DNA from: an uncultured Oscillospiraceae bacterium
Lineage (GTDB): Bacteria; Bacillota; Clostridia; Oscillospirales; Oscillospiraceae
Direction of reading: 5' to 3'
Length of the DNA: 39,407 bases
Assembly: GCA_910588135.1 (NCBI GenBank)
Contig: CAJUOT010000024.1
Span: 1-39,407, forward strand
Shown here: piece by piece, positions 14,914-23,543 of the stretch
How positions within the stretch are numbered: the stretch's first letter is position 1
Layout of the letters: every line of letters begins with the position of its first letter
Program-made: the position numbers and the translations under genes
The notes under the pieces: model-generated
Told to the model about the DNA's origin: nothing
Database searches by the model: none
The model's input: only the letters and a program-made list of their open reading frames with translations

Positions 14914-15993
14914 TTATCTGGCCAGAATGGCGTCCACAGCGCTGAGGACTGCCTCCCGGCTCATGATGTTGCCGCCGGAGCACAGGCAGGTCTCAATGGG
15001 GCAGCGGCCTTTCACGCCCATGCGCACGTCCTGGACCATCTGGGCGGGGATGGACATCTCCACGTCCAGCACGGCTCTGCATATGTCATAGTTGATGTGG
15101 TCGAAAGCGGCGCGGGGGAAGGGGTGGACGGTGATTGGCCGGATGAGGCCCACCTTCTTCCCGGCGGCCCGGCACAGGTCCACGGCGGACTTGCCGATCC
15201 GGGCGCACACGCCATAGGCGGCGATGACCACTTCCGCGTCCTCCACCTGGTACTCCTCCACCTGTATGTCCTTTTCCCAGGAGGCGTACAGCGCGGCGGC
15301 TCTCTCGTTTTCCCGCTGCATCTTCGCGGTATCCCACTGCCCGGGCTGAATCCAGGCGCGGTTGGCATAGTCCAGCTTGTGGCCCGTGCACGCCCACCCG
15401 GCCTTGGACGCCTTGATGGCGGCGATCTCCCCGTCGGTCTTCATGGGGGGCAGCTCCACCGGCTCCATCATGGCGCCGATGACGCCGTCTGCCAGGATCA
15501 GCACCGGGTTGCGGTCCCGGTCGGCGTAGTCGAAGGCGGCGTAGGTCAGGTCCACCGCCTCCTGGACAGTGGAGGGGGCCAGCACCAGCATCTCAAAGCC
15601 GCCGTTTCCGCTGGCGCGGGTGGCCTGGAAGTAATCCTGCTGGGCGGGCTGAATCGCCCCGACGCCGGGGCCGCCCCGGGAAATGTTGGCGTACACCATG
15701 GGGATGCGGGCGGCGGCACAGTAGGAAATGCCCTCGCTCTTGAGGGCGATGCCGGGGGAGGAGGACGAGGTCATGCTGCGGGTGCCGGCGGATGCCGCGC
15801 CATACACCATGTTGACCGAGGCAATCTCGCTCTCGCCCTGGACAAAGACGCCCCCCACCTCCGGGAGACGGCGGGCGAGATACTCCGGGATCTCATTCTG
15901 CGGGGTGATGGGATAGCCGGCGAAGAAACGGCATCCGGCGCGGACGGCCGCCTCCGCAATGGCCTCGCACCCCTTCATCAACACTCTTGCCAT
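14914..15993 (-). CDS. vorB: 2-oxoacid:ferredoxin oxidoreductase, alpha subunit (VorB-like)
   Basis: A 359-residue protein. 'MKGCEAIAEAAVRAGCRFFAG' followed by 'YPITPQNEIPEYLA' is the alpha-subunit pyrimidine-binding domain; 'FVQGESEIASVNMVYGAASAG' carries the conserved Glu, and 'MTSSSSPGIALKSEGISY' follows. The sequence resembles VorB-type subunits that act on branched-chain 2-oxoacids, but 2-oxoglutarate or another oxoacid is possible and cannot be excluded by eye. AAAGGAGAGG precedes the ATG. It lies between the ferredoxin subunit and beta in one operon. Confidence 0.92.
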   Translation of the reverse strand: MARVLMKGCEAIAEAAVRAGCRFFAGYPITPQNEIPEYLARRLPEVGGVFVQGESEIASVNMVYGAASAGTRSMTSSSSPGIALKSEGISYCAAARIPMVYANISRGGPGVGAIQPAQQDYFQATRASGNGGFEMLVLAPSTVQEAVDLTYAAFDYADRDRNPVLILADGVIGAMMEPVELPPMKTDGEIAAIKASKAGWACTGHKLDYANRAWIQPGQWDTAKMQRENERAAALYASWEKDIQVEEYQVEDAEVVIAAYGVCARIGKSAVDLCRAAGKKVGLIRPITVHPFPRAAFDHINYDICRAVLDVEMSIPAQMVQDVRMGVKGRCPIETCLCSGGNIMSREAVLSAVDAILAR

Positions 15994-16008
15994 GTTCGTT
16001 CCTCTCCT

Positions 16009-16212
16009 TTACTTGTAGACTTCGATGGCCCCGTCAGGGCAGATACGGGCGCACATACAGCAGGCGACGCATCCGTCCTGGTTCACAGGCTCGACGTATT
16101 CGTAGCCCTTGGAGTTCACCTGCCTGCCCACTACCAGCACCTGCCTGGGGCAGAACTTGACGCAGTATCCGCAGCTCTTGCAGCGCTCCGCGATCACTTT
16201 GACCATTGCCAT
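16009..16212 (-). CDS. 2-oxoacid:ferredoxin oxidoreductase, delta subunit (2x[4Fe-4S] ferredoxin)
   Basis: A 67-residue protein with two cluster motifs, 'CKSCGYCVKFCP' and 'CVACCMCARICP', each of the C-x2-C-x2-C-x3-CP form. It carries electrons from the thiamine site to external ferredoxin. GGAGGG lies 6 bases before the ATG at 16212. It is separated from alpha by 15 bases and from the upstream P-loop ATPase gene by 80 bases, so the ATPase is probably in the same transcript. Confidence 0.94.
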   Translation of the reverse strand: MAMVKVIAERCKSCGYCVKFCPRQVLVVGRQVNSKGYEYVEPVNQDGCVACCMCARICPDGAIEVYK

Positions 16213-16292
16213 GGGAAGCCCTCCTTTCTCCTGGTTTTCCAGAGCTTGTTGAACTTGGTCAACACGCCCGAACGGCAGCCAAATCGTCCCCG

Positions 16293-17006
16293 TCAGATTT
16301 CCCCGGCGCTCAGCCAGGGACAGGACAGCGCCAGACGCAGGGGAAACACCGGGACAGGCAGCGCCTTGGCCGCCGCCTCCGCCAGCTCCTCCCGGACGCA
16401 GGCAAAGGACAGGGGCAGATACTCCCGCACCAGCGCGTCGGTTCTGCGGCAGCCCTCCACCACCTCGTCCAGGGTGGTGTCCGCGCCGTTGTTGGGGTTG
16501 GCCACCAGGGACAATTGGCTCAGCTTTACATGGGACACGCCCAGAATCCTGCTCAGGGTGCCGTCAATGTGCTCAATGGTATCTGACCAGGGGCGGTAGG
16601 CGTTAATCACATAAAATACGGCGCAGGCCGGTGAATTCAGCTGGGATGCAAAGCCGCCGATGGAGCGCGCGCCGGCGGAGCCGCCTCCCACGTCCAGCAC
16701 CACCAGGCTCTTCCCGTCCCGGAGCGCAGCGGCCACGCCGCCCACCAGGGTGGGGGCATCCATGAACTGCTCCTGGTAGTGGACCATCACCCCGGCCCGC
16801 TCCAGCTCCGCCCCCGCGTCCCGTGAGCGAAACAGCGGCTTGGTCATGTCCAGGTCAAAAAAATGGACGGGCCGGCCCCCTGGCTTGACCAGGGCCTTGG
16901 CAAAGCTGATGGCAATTTCGCTTTTGCCGCTGCCGGCTTCCCCCAGAAAGGCGAAGCTGCGCCGCGGCCCGTTCGGGTCCACATCGAATTTTGTGTTTTT
17001 GTTCAC
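16293..17006 (-). CDS. P-loop ATPase of the MinD/ParA-like group
   Basis: A 237-residue protein with a GTG start. Walker A 'GEAGSGKSEIA' lies at residues 22-32, 'FFDLDMTKPLFRSRD' is a switch-I-like Asp segment, and 'LVVLDVGGGSAGAR' is Walker B. 'VANPNNG' resembles a base-recognition loop. The order fits SIMIBI-class NTPases (MinD, CobB, cobalamin and iron-sulfur maturation proteins). It is the first gene of the oxidoreductase operon behind a strong promoter, so it may help insert cofactors into, or regulate, that complex; this is inferred from position alone. No partner effector domain is seen. Confidence 0.82.
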   Translation of the reverse strand: MNKNTKFDVDPNGPRRSFAFLGEAGSGKSEIAISFAKALVKPGGRPVHFFDLDMTKPLFRSRDAGAELERAGVMVHYQEQFMDAPTLVGGVAAALRDGKSLVVLDVGGGSAGARSIGGFASQLNSPACAVFYVINAYRPWSDTIEHIDGTLSRILGVSHVKLSQLSLVANPNNGADTTLDEVVEGCRRTDALVREYLPLSFACVREELAEAAAKALPVPVFPLRLALSCPWLSAGEI

Positions 17007-17038
17007 CTTACGCCACCTCGCTCTTTTCCGGCCAAATC

Positions 17039-17067
17039 AGTATACTATCTCCGAAAAAGAAACACAA
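17039..17067 (-). promoter_or_regulatory. Promoter of the oxidoreductase operon
   Basis: On the minus strand TTGTGT (17067-17062), a 17-base spacer and TATACT (17044-17039), 33 bases upstream of the ATPase start codon. Confidence 0.75.
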
Positions 17068-17449
17068 GGCACAAAAATATATTTTATATTTTATTTTTTA
17101 CTAAATATCACTTTGCGAAAATGGTTGAAAGTCAATTGAATCAAGGCCGGCAGATCACAAAAAGCCCAGAAAGCTTCCATCATTATATATCTTGCAAAAT
17201 ATATTTTTGTCGAAATTGTGCAGAAAGATTTCCCCCATCCCCCGCGCTTTCGATGCCTTGACCGCCGTGCGCCAGAGGACGGCACAGCGGCGGCCAGCCG
17301 CGAACCGGCTTCCGCCCCCTCGTCTGGCTGGCAGCCACCTCCCTTTCCAGCCCCTCATGCGCCTGGCCGGCCAAAATTCCGCCGGGCAGGGGCGCTTATC
17401 CCCCGGTCCCGCGATAATAAGGCGGAATGCGGCAATGAAAACATTGAAT
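17068..17449. other. Intergenic region between the divergent oxidoreductase and glycyl-radical operons
   Basis: About 550 bases separate the two divergent operons. The stretch 17080-17230 is much more AT-rich than its surroundings and holds repeated TTGC(G/A)AAA-type words (near 17112 and 17191). The stretch 17230-17410 is GC-rich with no convincing gene; a long open frame runs through it into the glycyl radical enzyme but has no ribosome site. The AT-rich part is a natural place for operators, for example of the downstream LysR protein, which is an inference. Confidence 0.5.
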
Positions 17450-17478
17450 TTGTCCTGAAGAAAGCCGCGATGTATGAT
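17450..17478 (+). promoter_or_regulatory. Promoter of the glycyl radical enzyme operon
   Basis: TTGTCC (17450-17455), a 17-base spacer and TATGAT (17473-17478), about 80 bases before the start codon. Confidence 0.65.
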
Positions 17479-17556
17479 ATATATAAAAGTTTCCCGGATC
17501 GCCCGCCGCAGTTTAAGTATTTTGCACAGGACACATTTATGTTTGGAGGAATTACT

Positions 17557-20064
17557 ATGACAGCCATCACGACGCACCCCGCCCAAATCAGGACCGACGT
17601 GGAAGCGCGCATGGAGGACGGGCGGCAGCTCTCCTGCCCCCGTGACCGGATCAACCGCATCATGGAGGAGCGCTTCTATGGGAAAAAGCCCCATGCCGAC
17701 ATCCAGCGCGCCGTTCTCTTCACTGAGTCCATGCGCCAGACCGAAAACCTGCCCACCTGCCTGCGCTTCGCCAGGGGCTTTGAGTACGTCATGGAGCACA
17801 TCGACGTGGTCATCCAGCCCCACGAGCTCATCGTCGGCACCGCCGGCGGCGCCGGCCGCTACAGCGTGCTCTATCCGGAGACCAGGGGCGTCCAGTTTGC
17901 CCGCGACCTGCCCAAGATCCTGGAGGCCAAGGACAAGGCCGGATACCTCATGTCCCCGGAGGAAGTCGATATCATGGTCAACCAGGTGGTCCCCTACTGG
18001 AGGGGGAAGACGGCCCATGACCTGTATCTGGCCATGCTCCCCGAGGACACCCGGAGGGTTATCTACGGCGGCGACGAGTTTGCCACCCAGGGCATCATCT
18101 TCGACGAGGCCAACAACGGCACCCTGAGCTGGACCGGAGAATACGCCCAGGTCATAGAGCAGGGCATGGAGAGCATCATTCGGGAGCTGGAGGAAAAGCT
18201 GGCCGCTGTGGAGTCCGACCTCTACCACAACCAGATGGACAAGGTCTACTACCTGAAGGCCGCCCTGATCTGCTGCCGGGCCACGGTCAGGTACGCCCAC
18301 CGCTACGCCGAAAAGGCCCAAAGCATGGCTGAGGAAGAGGCAGACCCCGTCCGCCGGGAGGAGCTTTACACCATCGCGGAAATCTGCCGCCATGTGCCCG
18401 AGCACCCCGCCCGCAGCTTTTATGAGGCCGTCCAGGCCCAGTGGTTCCTCCAGGTGGGATACCGGATCGAGAATTTTAACGGCGGCGGCGTGGGGCTGGG
18501 CCGTCTGGACCAATACCTCTACCCCTACTACAAGGCCGGACTGGAGGACGGCTCCCTCACCGAGGAGCGTGCCCTGGAAATTCTGGAGTGTATGTTTATC
18601 AAGGTGGGCGAGGTTCTCCCCTACCAGGGCAAGAGCACCGCCGGCGGGCACGAGGGCTACACCCACTTCGAGGCCCTCTCCCTGGGCGGGCAGACCCCCA
18701 CCGGCCAGGACGCCACCAACGACCTGACCTACCTGATCCTCCGCTCCAAGCGGGAGTTCCCCTTCCAATATCCCGACATCAGTATGCGGGTCCACTCCAA
18801 CACCCCGGAGAAGCTGATCCGGGCTGCCGCCGAGGTGGTCCGGGTGGGGTATGGCGCGCCCAAGTTCTTTAACGACGAAGAGCTGATCTGCCACTACCTG
18901 AGCGCCGGCACCCCCTTGGACGTGGCCAGGGACTATGCCGCCTCCGGCTGCTGCGGCGGCCGCCTGCCCAACTACGAGACCAACCTGGTGGCTGTGTGCA
19001 ACCTGAACATCACCGCCGTGCTGGACATGGCCATGAACGACGGCTGGCTGCACCACGGCAAGGGGCAGTTCACCAAGCTCATGGATCTGCCCATCCCTTC
19101 CGCCCAGATCAAAAACATGGACGACCTGATGGCGGATATGACCGCCGCCTTCACCTTCTTTGTCCGGCATATCATGCGGCGCACGGGCACCCTGGAACAG
19201 AGCAATTCACTGCGCATGGCCTGCCCCTATACCTCCGCCCTCAGCGAGGCCGGCCGCATCAACATGAAGGACCTGCACCAGCCCTGCGACAAGGACTACG
19301 GCCTCTACATCGACAACGGCACGGTGAACTCCATCGGCATCGGCACGCTGTATGAGTCCCTGGCCGCCCTGGATCAGCTGGTCTTTACGGAAAAACAGTA
19401 CACGCTGGCCCAGGTCCGCGACGCCGTCAATTCCAATTTTGAGGGGAACGAGCCCATGCGCCAGAGGCTGCTCAACGCCCCGAAGTTTGCCAACGGCGAC
19501 GCGCGGGCTCTGGAGCTGGCCGTATCCTTCGACGCCATGATGCAGGAGGTGGTCTCCCGGCACCGGACCCTCCACGGCGGCAAGCGGCACATGAAGTTCG
19601 TCCCCATCGCCACCCACGTGGCCCTGGGCGGCGCCACCATCGCCACACCCAACGGCCGGAAAGCCGGGGAGCCGCTCTCCGAGGGCATCTCCCCCACCCA
19701 GGGCACCGACGGCCTGGGCCCCATCAACACCATCAACGCCGCCTCGGCAATCAACAGCCGCGCCCATGACCTGACCATGCAGCGCCTGCTGAACATCAAG
19801 CTCTCCCCCTCCTTCCTGGAGGGCGAAGAGGGCCTGCGGAACTTCAGCCAGATCATCCGCACCTTCGTGGATCTGAAGCTCTGGCACATCCAGTTCAACG
19901 TGGTCAACCGGGACACCCTTCTGGCGGCCCAGAGAGAGCCGGACAAATACCGCAATCTCGTGGTCCGCGTGGCCGGCTACTGCGCCTATTTTACAGACCT
20001 GAGCGAAAAACTCCAGACGGAGATCATCAACCGCACCGAGCACACCTGCCTCTGCTGCGATTGA
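17557..20064 (+). CDS. Glycyl radical enzyme of unassigned specificity
   Basis: An 835-residue enzyme of the pyruvate formate-lyase superfamily. The glycyl radical motif 'RVAGYCAYF' lies at residues 804-812 (Gly807). The active-site loop reads 'DYAASGCCGGR' with Cys465-Cys466. Dehydratases and several decarboxylases of the superfamily have GCVE here, with a catalytic Glu two residues after the Cys; this protein has Gly. Pyruvate formate-lyase has a Cys-Cys pair one position earlier, so it fits neither group. The C-terminus ends in an unusual CLCCD. The ATG at 17557 has GGAGG 7 bases upstream. Its activase, an amidohydrolase-fold protein and an anion permease follow in one operon. Substrate unknown. 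Confidence 0.96.
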   Translation: MTAITTHPAQIRTDVEARMEDGRQLSCPRDRINRIMEERFYGKKPHADIQRAVLFTESMRQTENLPTCLRFARGFEYVMEHIDVVIQPHELIVGTAGGAGRYSVLYPETRGVQFARDLPKILEAKDKAGYLMSPEEVDIMVNQVVPYWRGKTAHDLYLAMLPEDTRRVIYGGDEFATQGIIFDEANNGTLSWTGEYAQVIEQGMESIIRELEEKLAAVESDLYHNQMDKVYYLKAALICCRATVRYAHRYAEKAQSMAEEEADPVRREELYTIAEICRHVPEHPARSFYEAVQAQWFLQVGYRIENFNGGGVGLGRLDQYLYPYYKAGLEDGSLTEERALEILECMFIKVGEVLPYQGKSTAGGHEGYTHFEALSLGGQTPTGQDATNDLTYLILRSKREFPFQYPDISMRVHSNTPEKLIRAAAEVVRVGYGAPKFFNDEELICHYLSAGTPLDVARDYAASGCCGGRLPNYETNLVAVCNLNITAVLDMAMNDGWLHHGKGQFTKLMDLPIPSAQIKNMDDLMADMTAAFTFFVRHIMRRTGTLEQSNSLRMACPYTSALSEAGRINMKDLHQPCDKDYGLYIDNGTVNSIGIGTLYESLAALDQLVFTEKQYTLAQVRDAVNSNFEGNEPMRQRLLNAPKFANGDARALELAVSFDAMMQEVVSRHRTLHGGKRHMKFVPIATHVALGGATIATPNGRKAGEPLSEGISPTQGTDGLGPINTINAASAINSRAHDLTMQRLLNIKLSPSFLEGEEGLRNFSQIIRTFVDLKLWHIQFNVVNRDTLLAAQREPDKYRNLVVRVAGYCAYFTDLSEKLQTEIINRTEHTCLCCD

Positions 20065-20097
20065 GTCCCCGGAACCGCGGAGGAGAGGGGACAGCCC

Positions 20098-21006
20098 ATG
20101 GACAGGGAGACCACCGGCACCATCTTTAACATCCAGCGCTTCAGCCTCCACGACGGGCCCGGCATCCGGGACCTGGTGTTTCTCAAGGGCTGCCCCCTCC
20201 GGTGCGCCTGGTGCGCCAACCCGGAGTCCCAGCGCTCCCGCCCGGAGCTCTCCTACCGGCGCTCCAGCTGCGTCGGCTGCCGTGCCTGCGTGGCGGCCTG
20301 CCCCCGGGGCGCGGTCCGGGCCGGGGAGGACGGCGGCGTGCAGATCGACCGGGCGCTGTGCGGCGGCTGCTTTGCCTGTGCCCGGGCCTGCTGCTCCCAC
20401 GCCCTGTCCGCCATAGGGGAGGAGGTCTCCGCCCGAGAGCTGGTCCGGCGGATCATGGGCCAGCACCTGAGCTGGCGGGCGCACTCCGGCGTCACCCTCA
20501 GCGGCGGGGAGCCCCTGTGCCAGCCTGAATTTGCCGCCGCGGTACTCCGGCTGCTTCACGGCGAGGGGACCACCACCGCCCTGGAGACCTGCGGCTGCGC
20601 CCCCTTCGAGGCCATTGAGCTGGTCGCCCCCCACTGCGACCTGATTCACTTCGACCTCAAGCTTATGGACCCGGAGCTTCACCGCCGCTATACCGGGGCG
20701 GACAATCGGGAGATTCTGGACAACCTGCGCAGGCTCTCCCGGCGCTTCCCCCATATCCCCCTCATCGTCCGCACCCCGCTGATCCCCGGCGTCAACGACA
20801 GCGTGGAAAACCTGTCCGCCACGGCGCAGTTCCTGCGGCGGCTGCCCTCCCTGCGGGACTACGAGCTGCTCCCCTACCACAATTTTGGGGAGGGGAAATA
20901 CCGGCAGCTAGGCCGGGAGTATCCCCTGGCAGGGCTGGAACGGCCGGACAAGGCCGCCGTCCGGGCCCGCAACGACGCTTTGCGCAGAATCATCTTTTCC
21001 GGATAA
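20098..21006 (+). CDS. Glycyl radical enzyme activase (radical SAM)
   Basis: A 302-residue radical SAM protein. C32-x3-C36-x2-C39 (CPLRCAWC) binds the SAM cluster; two extra ferredoxin-type clusters follow, C58/C61/C64/C68 and C88/C91/C94/C98. 'GVTLSGGEPL' is the conserved SAM-contact loop. Such activases abstract hydrogen from the glycine of the partner enzyme. The insert with two extra clusters is typical of activases for glycerol dehydratase, HPA decarboxylase and related enzymes, but absent from that of pyruvate formate-lyase, so the partner is not a plain PFL. It starts 34 bases after the radical enzyme with GGAGGAGAGG upstream. Confidence 0.96.
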   Translation: MDRETTGTIFNIQRFSLHDGPGIRDLVFLKGCPLRCAWCANPESQRSRPELSYRRSSCVGCRACVAACPRGAVRAGEDGGVQIDRALCGGCFACARACCSHALSAIGEEVSARELVRRIMGQHLSWRAHSGVTLSGGEPLCQPEFAAAVLRLLHGEGTTTALETCGCAPFEAIELVAPHCDLIHFDLKLMDPELHRRYTGADNREILDNLRRLSRRFPHIPLIVRTPLIPGVNDSVENLSATAQFLRRLPSLRDYELLPYHNFGEGKYRQLGREYPLAGLERPDKAAVRARNDALRRIIFSG

Positions 21007-21033
21007 ACTATGTGGACAAGGAGGCTCGTCAAC

Positions 21034-21876
21034 TTGGAGATCATTGATTTTCGCTACCGCCCCCCGTACAAAAGCTACCGGGACACCATCATGTACCGGG
21101 ACCTGGACCGGGCCAGACGGTGCTCCGAAGCCTTTGGCATGGCCCAGCCCCCCGCGGCGGCCGCCCTGGACTTTGCGGCGTCCCTGGCGGAGATGGACGC
21201 CGCCGGGGTGGGCACGGCGGTTCTGGCGGGACGGAAGGTCCTGCCCCACATCGGCGTGGTGGACAACCAGGACCTGGTGGAGCTGGTCCGGGACTATCCC
21301 GGCAGGTTTATTGGCATGGCCGGCGTGGACCCGGTGGATCTGGACGCCGCCATGGCTGAGATCGACACCTATGTGGTCAAGGCCGGACTCCGGGGTGTCG
21401 TCATGGAACCCGGCCTGACCAGCGCCCCCATGTTCGTGGACGACAGGCACATCTTCCCCCTCTACGAGCGCTGCCAGGCCCTGGACGTGCCCGTCATGCT
21501 CATGACCGGCTCCAACTGCGGCCCTGATATGGAATACTCCCACCCCGGCCACGCGGAAGCGGTGGCCGCCGCCTTCCCCGGGCTGCGCATCATCCTCTCC
21601 CACGGCGGCTGGCCCTGGGTCACCCAGGTCATCCATGTGGCCTACCGCTACCGCAACGTATTCCTGCTGCCCGACCTGTATATGTTCAACTGCCCCGGCT
21701 GCGGCGATTACCTGACCGCCGCCAACTACATCCTGCAAAAGCAGATGCTCTTCGGCTCGGCCTATCCCTACGTGGGGATGGACGACGCCGCGGCCTATTT
21801 CAGCGGGCGCCTGCGCCCCGACGTTCTGCCCGATTTCCTGGCCGGCAACGCCCGGCGGGTTTTGGGATTGTCCTGA
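21034..21876 (+). CDS. Amidohydrolase-fold protein lacking the metal-site residues (paralog A)
   Basis: A 280-residue protein of the amidohydrolase-2 (ACMSD/gamma-resorcylate decarboxylase) type. The family normally has HxH (or ExH) after the first strand; here residues 5-11 read DFRYRPP, so R7 and R9 replace the metal ligands. The His of 'SHGGWP' (H190) is kept. The C-terminal 'FGSDYP' motif is 'FGSAYP' with Ala243 in place of the catalytic/metal Asp. A TTG start at 21034 is preferred to ATG at 21010 because AAGGAGG lies 9 bases before it, and the paralog at 28151-28942 also starts with TTG. Substrate and activity unknown; arginines could bind carboxylates. Confidence 0.85.
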   Translation: MEIIDFRYRPPYKSYRDTIMYRDLDRARRCSEAFGMAQPPAAAALDFAASLAEMDAAGVGTAVLAGRKVLPHIGVVDNQDLVELVRDYPGRFIGMAGVDPVDLDAAMAEIDTYVVKAGLRGVVMEPGLTSAPMFVDDRHIFPLYERCQALDVPVMLMTGSNCGPDMEYSHPGHAEAVAAAFPGLRIILSHGGWPWVTQVIHVAYRYRNVFLLPDLYMFNCPGCGDYLTAANYILQKQMLFGSAYPYVGMDDAAAYFSGRLRPDVLPDFLAGNARRVLGLS

Positions 21877-21922
21877 CCGGCCCATATCCGTCCCACGTGA
21901 AAAGAAAGAGAGGTAACGCCAC

Positions 21923-23377
21923 ATGAACGAAACGGCAAAAACCAGCCTGAGCTGCCTGACCCCGGTGAAGATCCTGCACATCATCATCTCAATTGCCATT
22001 ATGGCCGGCTTCAAATTCATCCCCGCCGCCGAGCCCCTCACCCCCCTGGGTGTGGAGGTGCTGGGCGTATTCCTCGGGATGCTCTACGGCTGGCTGGTCG
22101 CCGGAGACCCCTTCTGGCCCAGCATTCTCGGCCTGATCGGCCTGGGCCTCACCGAGTATTCCACCGTGCCCAAGGTCTTTACCGCCGGCTTTGGCAATTC
22201 CACCGTACTGCTCCTGTTTTTCTTCTTCATCTTTACCAACATCATGAACGCCGCCGGGATCACCGACTACATCGCCCGCTGGATGGTCACCCGGAAGTTT
22301 GTCCAGGGCAAGCCCTACCGCCTGACCCTGATGATCTTCCTGGCCATGTGCGTGCTGGTGGTCATGGTCTCCGCCGCCGCGGCCGTCATGGTCATCTTTC
22401 CCATCATCAAGCAGATCAGCAAAGCCTATGGCCTCGGCCCCGGCGACTCCTGGCCTTCCGTGACCCTGGTGGGCACCGTGCTGGTGGGCTGCACCGCCTA
22501 TATGCTCCTCCCGTTCAAATCCGTGCCCGCCGTGGTCCTGTCCAGCTATGCCGAGCTGTCCGGCACGGAAATCCCCCTGGCGCCCTATATCGCCATCGTC
22601 ATCGCCATGACCGCCGTGACCATTGTCCTGTGCCTGCTCTATATGAAGTTTATCGTCAAGCCCGACGTGTCCAAGATCGAAACGCCCACCATGGAGATGG
22701 AGGAGCTGGGCACCCTCAGCGCCTATCAGAAGCTTATTTTCGGCTTCTTCCTGGCCGTGATTCTCTGCCTTCTGCTCCCCTCCTTCGTGCCCAAGTCCTT
22801 CTTCCTGAGCAAGCTCCTGGGCGACATCGGCTCCACCGGCATCCTGGCCCTGGCCATCGCCGTATACCTGATGCTCCAGCTCAAGGAGGGCATCAAGGGC
22901 AACGACCTGTTCACCAGGGGAATCAACTGGTCCATCATCTTCATCGTGGCCTCCGCCCTGACCATTGCCAGCGCCTTCACCGCCGAGGAGACCGGTATCT
23001 CCTCCTGGCTGGTGCAGCTCATCACCCCCTTCACCCAGGGCAAGCCCGCCATTGTCTTCACCTTCATCATCTGCGTTCTGGCCTGCGTGATCTCCAACTT
23101 CGCCAACAACATCGCCTCCTCCGCCATGCTCACCCCCATCATCTACACCGTCGGCCTGGCCTGCGGGGCCAACACCATGGCGCTGGTGATCTGCATGATG
23201 TTCGGCGTTAACATCGGCCTGGCCACCCCGCCCGCCAGCGCCCCCGCCGCCATTATCCACGGCGACAAGGACTGGATTCCCGGAAATGACGCGGTCAAAT
23301 ACGGCATCATTTTCAGCATCATCAATTTGATCTGCATTTTCATCGTCGCCTTCCCCCTGGGCAACCTTCTCTTCTGA
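21923..23377 (+). CDS. SLC13/DASS-family anion permease
   Basis: A 484-residue membrane protein with roughly a dozen hydrophobic segments. The conserved block 'SNFANNIASSAMLTPIIYTVG' near residues 392-412 matches the SNxxxxxxxxxP-type substrate/sodium motif of SLC13/DASS carriers, and an analogous 'GFGNSTVLLLFFFF' lies in the first repeat near residues 90-103. Family members carry di- and tricarboxylates, sulfate or related anions, usually with sodium. As the last gene of the glycyl-radical operon it probably imports the operon's substrate, which would then be an organic anion. AGAGAGGTAA precedes the ATG by 7 bases. Confidence 0.88.
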   Translation: MNETAKTSLSCLTPVKILHIIISIAIMAGFKFIPAAEPLTPLGVEVLGVFLGMLYGWLVAGDPFWPSILGLIGLGLTEYSTVPKVFTAGFGNSTVLLLFFFFIFTNIMNAAGITDYIARWMVTRKFVQGKPYRLTLMIFLAMCVLVVMVSAAAAVMVIFPIIKQISKAYGLGPGDSWPSVTLVGTVLVGCTAYMLLPFKSVPAVVLSSYAELSGTEIPLAPYIAIVIAMTAVTIVLCLLYMKFIVKPDVSKIETPTMEMEELGTLSAYQKLIFGFFLAVILCLLLPSFVPKSFFLSKLLGDIGSTGILALAIAVYLMLQLKEGIKGNDLFTRGINWSIIFIVASALTIASAFTAEETGISSWLVQLITPFTQGKPAIVFTFIICVLACVISNFANNIASSAMLTPIIYTVGLACGANTMALVICMMFGVNIGLATPPASAPAAIIHGDKDWIPGNDAVKYGIIFSIINLICIFIVAFPLGNLLF

Positions 23378-23384
23378 ACGCCCG

Positions 23385-23398
23385 CCCCGCCGGCGGGG
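23385..23398 (+). repeat. Short palindrome after the permease gene
   Basis: CCCCGCCGGCGGGG, a 5-bp stem with a 4-base loop 8 bases after the stop. No T-run follows; weak as a terminator. Confidence 0.35.
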
Positions 23399-23465
23399 TC
23401 AAAGCCGGGAATCGAATCAGAGGAATTGGGCATCTTCTTTTCGGATAGCCGGCGGGCGGCGCCCG

Positions 23466-23474
23466 TGGTATAAT
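23466..23474 (+). promoter_or_regulatory. Extended -10 promoter before the dehydrogenase gene
   Basis: TGGTATAAT (23466-23474) is a perfect extended -10 element, 70 bases ahead of the start codon, with no good -35 box. It implies the dehydrogenase-LysR pair has its own transcript. Confidence 0.6.
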
Positions 23475-23543
23475 AGGGGCGCGGAAATCCGCCCTTCCGG
23501 AAGCGGCGGCCCAAAGCACAGCAGACAGAAAGGACGGGTTCTG

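Noticed and set aside
17218..17556. In-frame extension of the glycyl radical enzyme by 113 residues
   Set aside because: No ribosome site at 17218, the translation is Pro/Ala/Arg-rich and unlike the family, and a promoter and GGAGG site lie before the ATG at 17557.
21989..23260. Minus-strand frame opposite the permease
   Set aside because: Asp/Gly/His-rich antisense of a membrane protein; no domain.
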